From the NCBI GenBank assembly GCA_905235695.1, contig CAJOMW010000071.1:1-15164 (forward strand): a stretch of DNA of 15,164 bases, read 5' to 3'. Position numbers and translations under genes: made by a program. Below, in pieces: positions 15,064-15,164 of the stretch (position 1 is the stretch's first letter; every line of letters starts with the position of its first letter). The notes beneath the pieces are model-generated. The model was not told the DNA's origin and did no database searches. It saw nothing but the letters and a program-made list of their open reading frames with translations. The DNA comes from an uncultured Clostridia bacterium. Lineage in GTDB: Bacteria > Bacillota > Clostridia > Oscillospirales > CAG-382.

Positions 15064-15164
15064 TACCAAAGTGCTTTCAGCACTTTGGGGACACGTTTTA
15101 CGTACTTTTCTTGAAAAAGAAAAGTACCAAAAGATTTTTGCCCTTCCCAAGCATGGGAATGGCA
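15044..15164 (-). repeat. hairpin-rich intergenic repeat, copy 2 (inverted), running off the window
   Basis: Read on the minus strand toward the operon there are TTCCCA-TGCT-TGGGAA (15159-15144), a perfect 11-base stem made from GTACTTTTCTT and its complement with a four-base loop (15102-15127), a perfect 10-base stem CCAAAGTGCT/AGCACTTTGG (15066-15088), five bases, and GCACCTGCGCTTAGCAG (15060-15044). Hairpin, spacer length and 17-mer match copy 1 at 10684-10728 in inverted orientation. Confidence 0.75.

Noticed and set aside
14914..15150. Open frame across the right-edge repeats (minus strand)
   Set aside because: It is translated repeat DNA made of hairpin arms and tandem units, not protein-like.

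Overview
The window looks like chromosome from a Gram-positive member of the Clostridia, probably an Oscillospiraceae/Ruminococcaceae-type gut bacterium. This is inferred from gene content and style: split AccA/AccD carboxyltransferase subunits, MtaB, a paired ECF ATPase module, a lipobox lipoprotein, strong Shine-Dalgarno sites, moderately GC-rich genes that still favour ATA for isoleucine, and intergenic hairpin repeats of a kind I recall from such genomes. No tRNA, rRNA, CRISPR array, transposase or phage gene is visible.

Layout. (1) 69-1695: accD-accA, the two halves of acetyl-CoA carboxyltransferase (start of fatty acid synthesis), followed by a heptamer/hairpin repeat and a strong terminator. 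(2) 2012-6061: an extended -10 promoter leads into a run of close or overlapping genes: a HIT-family gene broken by a short deletion, a PRPP-type phosphoribosyltransferase, mtaB (tRNA modification), and ecfA1-ecfA2 (the ATPases of a vitamin/metal importer, with no ecfT or substrate-binding gene in view). comM/yifB follows at 6139. (3) 7672-8068: an AT-rich, gene-free stretch with three tandem TGTTGATAA-like motifs, then tsaE (tRNA t6A synthesis). (4) 8567-9452: a consensus promoter and an unrecognised multi-spanning membrane protein. (5) 9551-10546: a compositionally different, self-contained transcription unit with its own promoter and terminators. It encodes a lipoprotein with an L,D-transpeptidase-like catalytic motif. 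(6) 14888 down to 10809, minus strand: a Fur-family metalloregulator with a His-rich tail, then the two halves of a heterodimeric ABC exporter. The second half carries a one-base frameshift.

Two points stand out. First, copies of one hairpin-rich repeat family lie on both sides of the fur-ABC-ABC operon in opposite orientation, and a second, heptamer-based repeat type lies directly behind the stop codons of accA and of the ABC operon. Second, two otherwise well-preserved genes each carry one disabling indel. These are either recent inactivations or assembly errors, and the sequence alone cannot decide which. I did not find a convincing wholly new multi-gene system. The best candidates for follow-up are the repeat-flanked regulator/exporter unit and the transpeptidase-like lipoprotein cassette.
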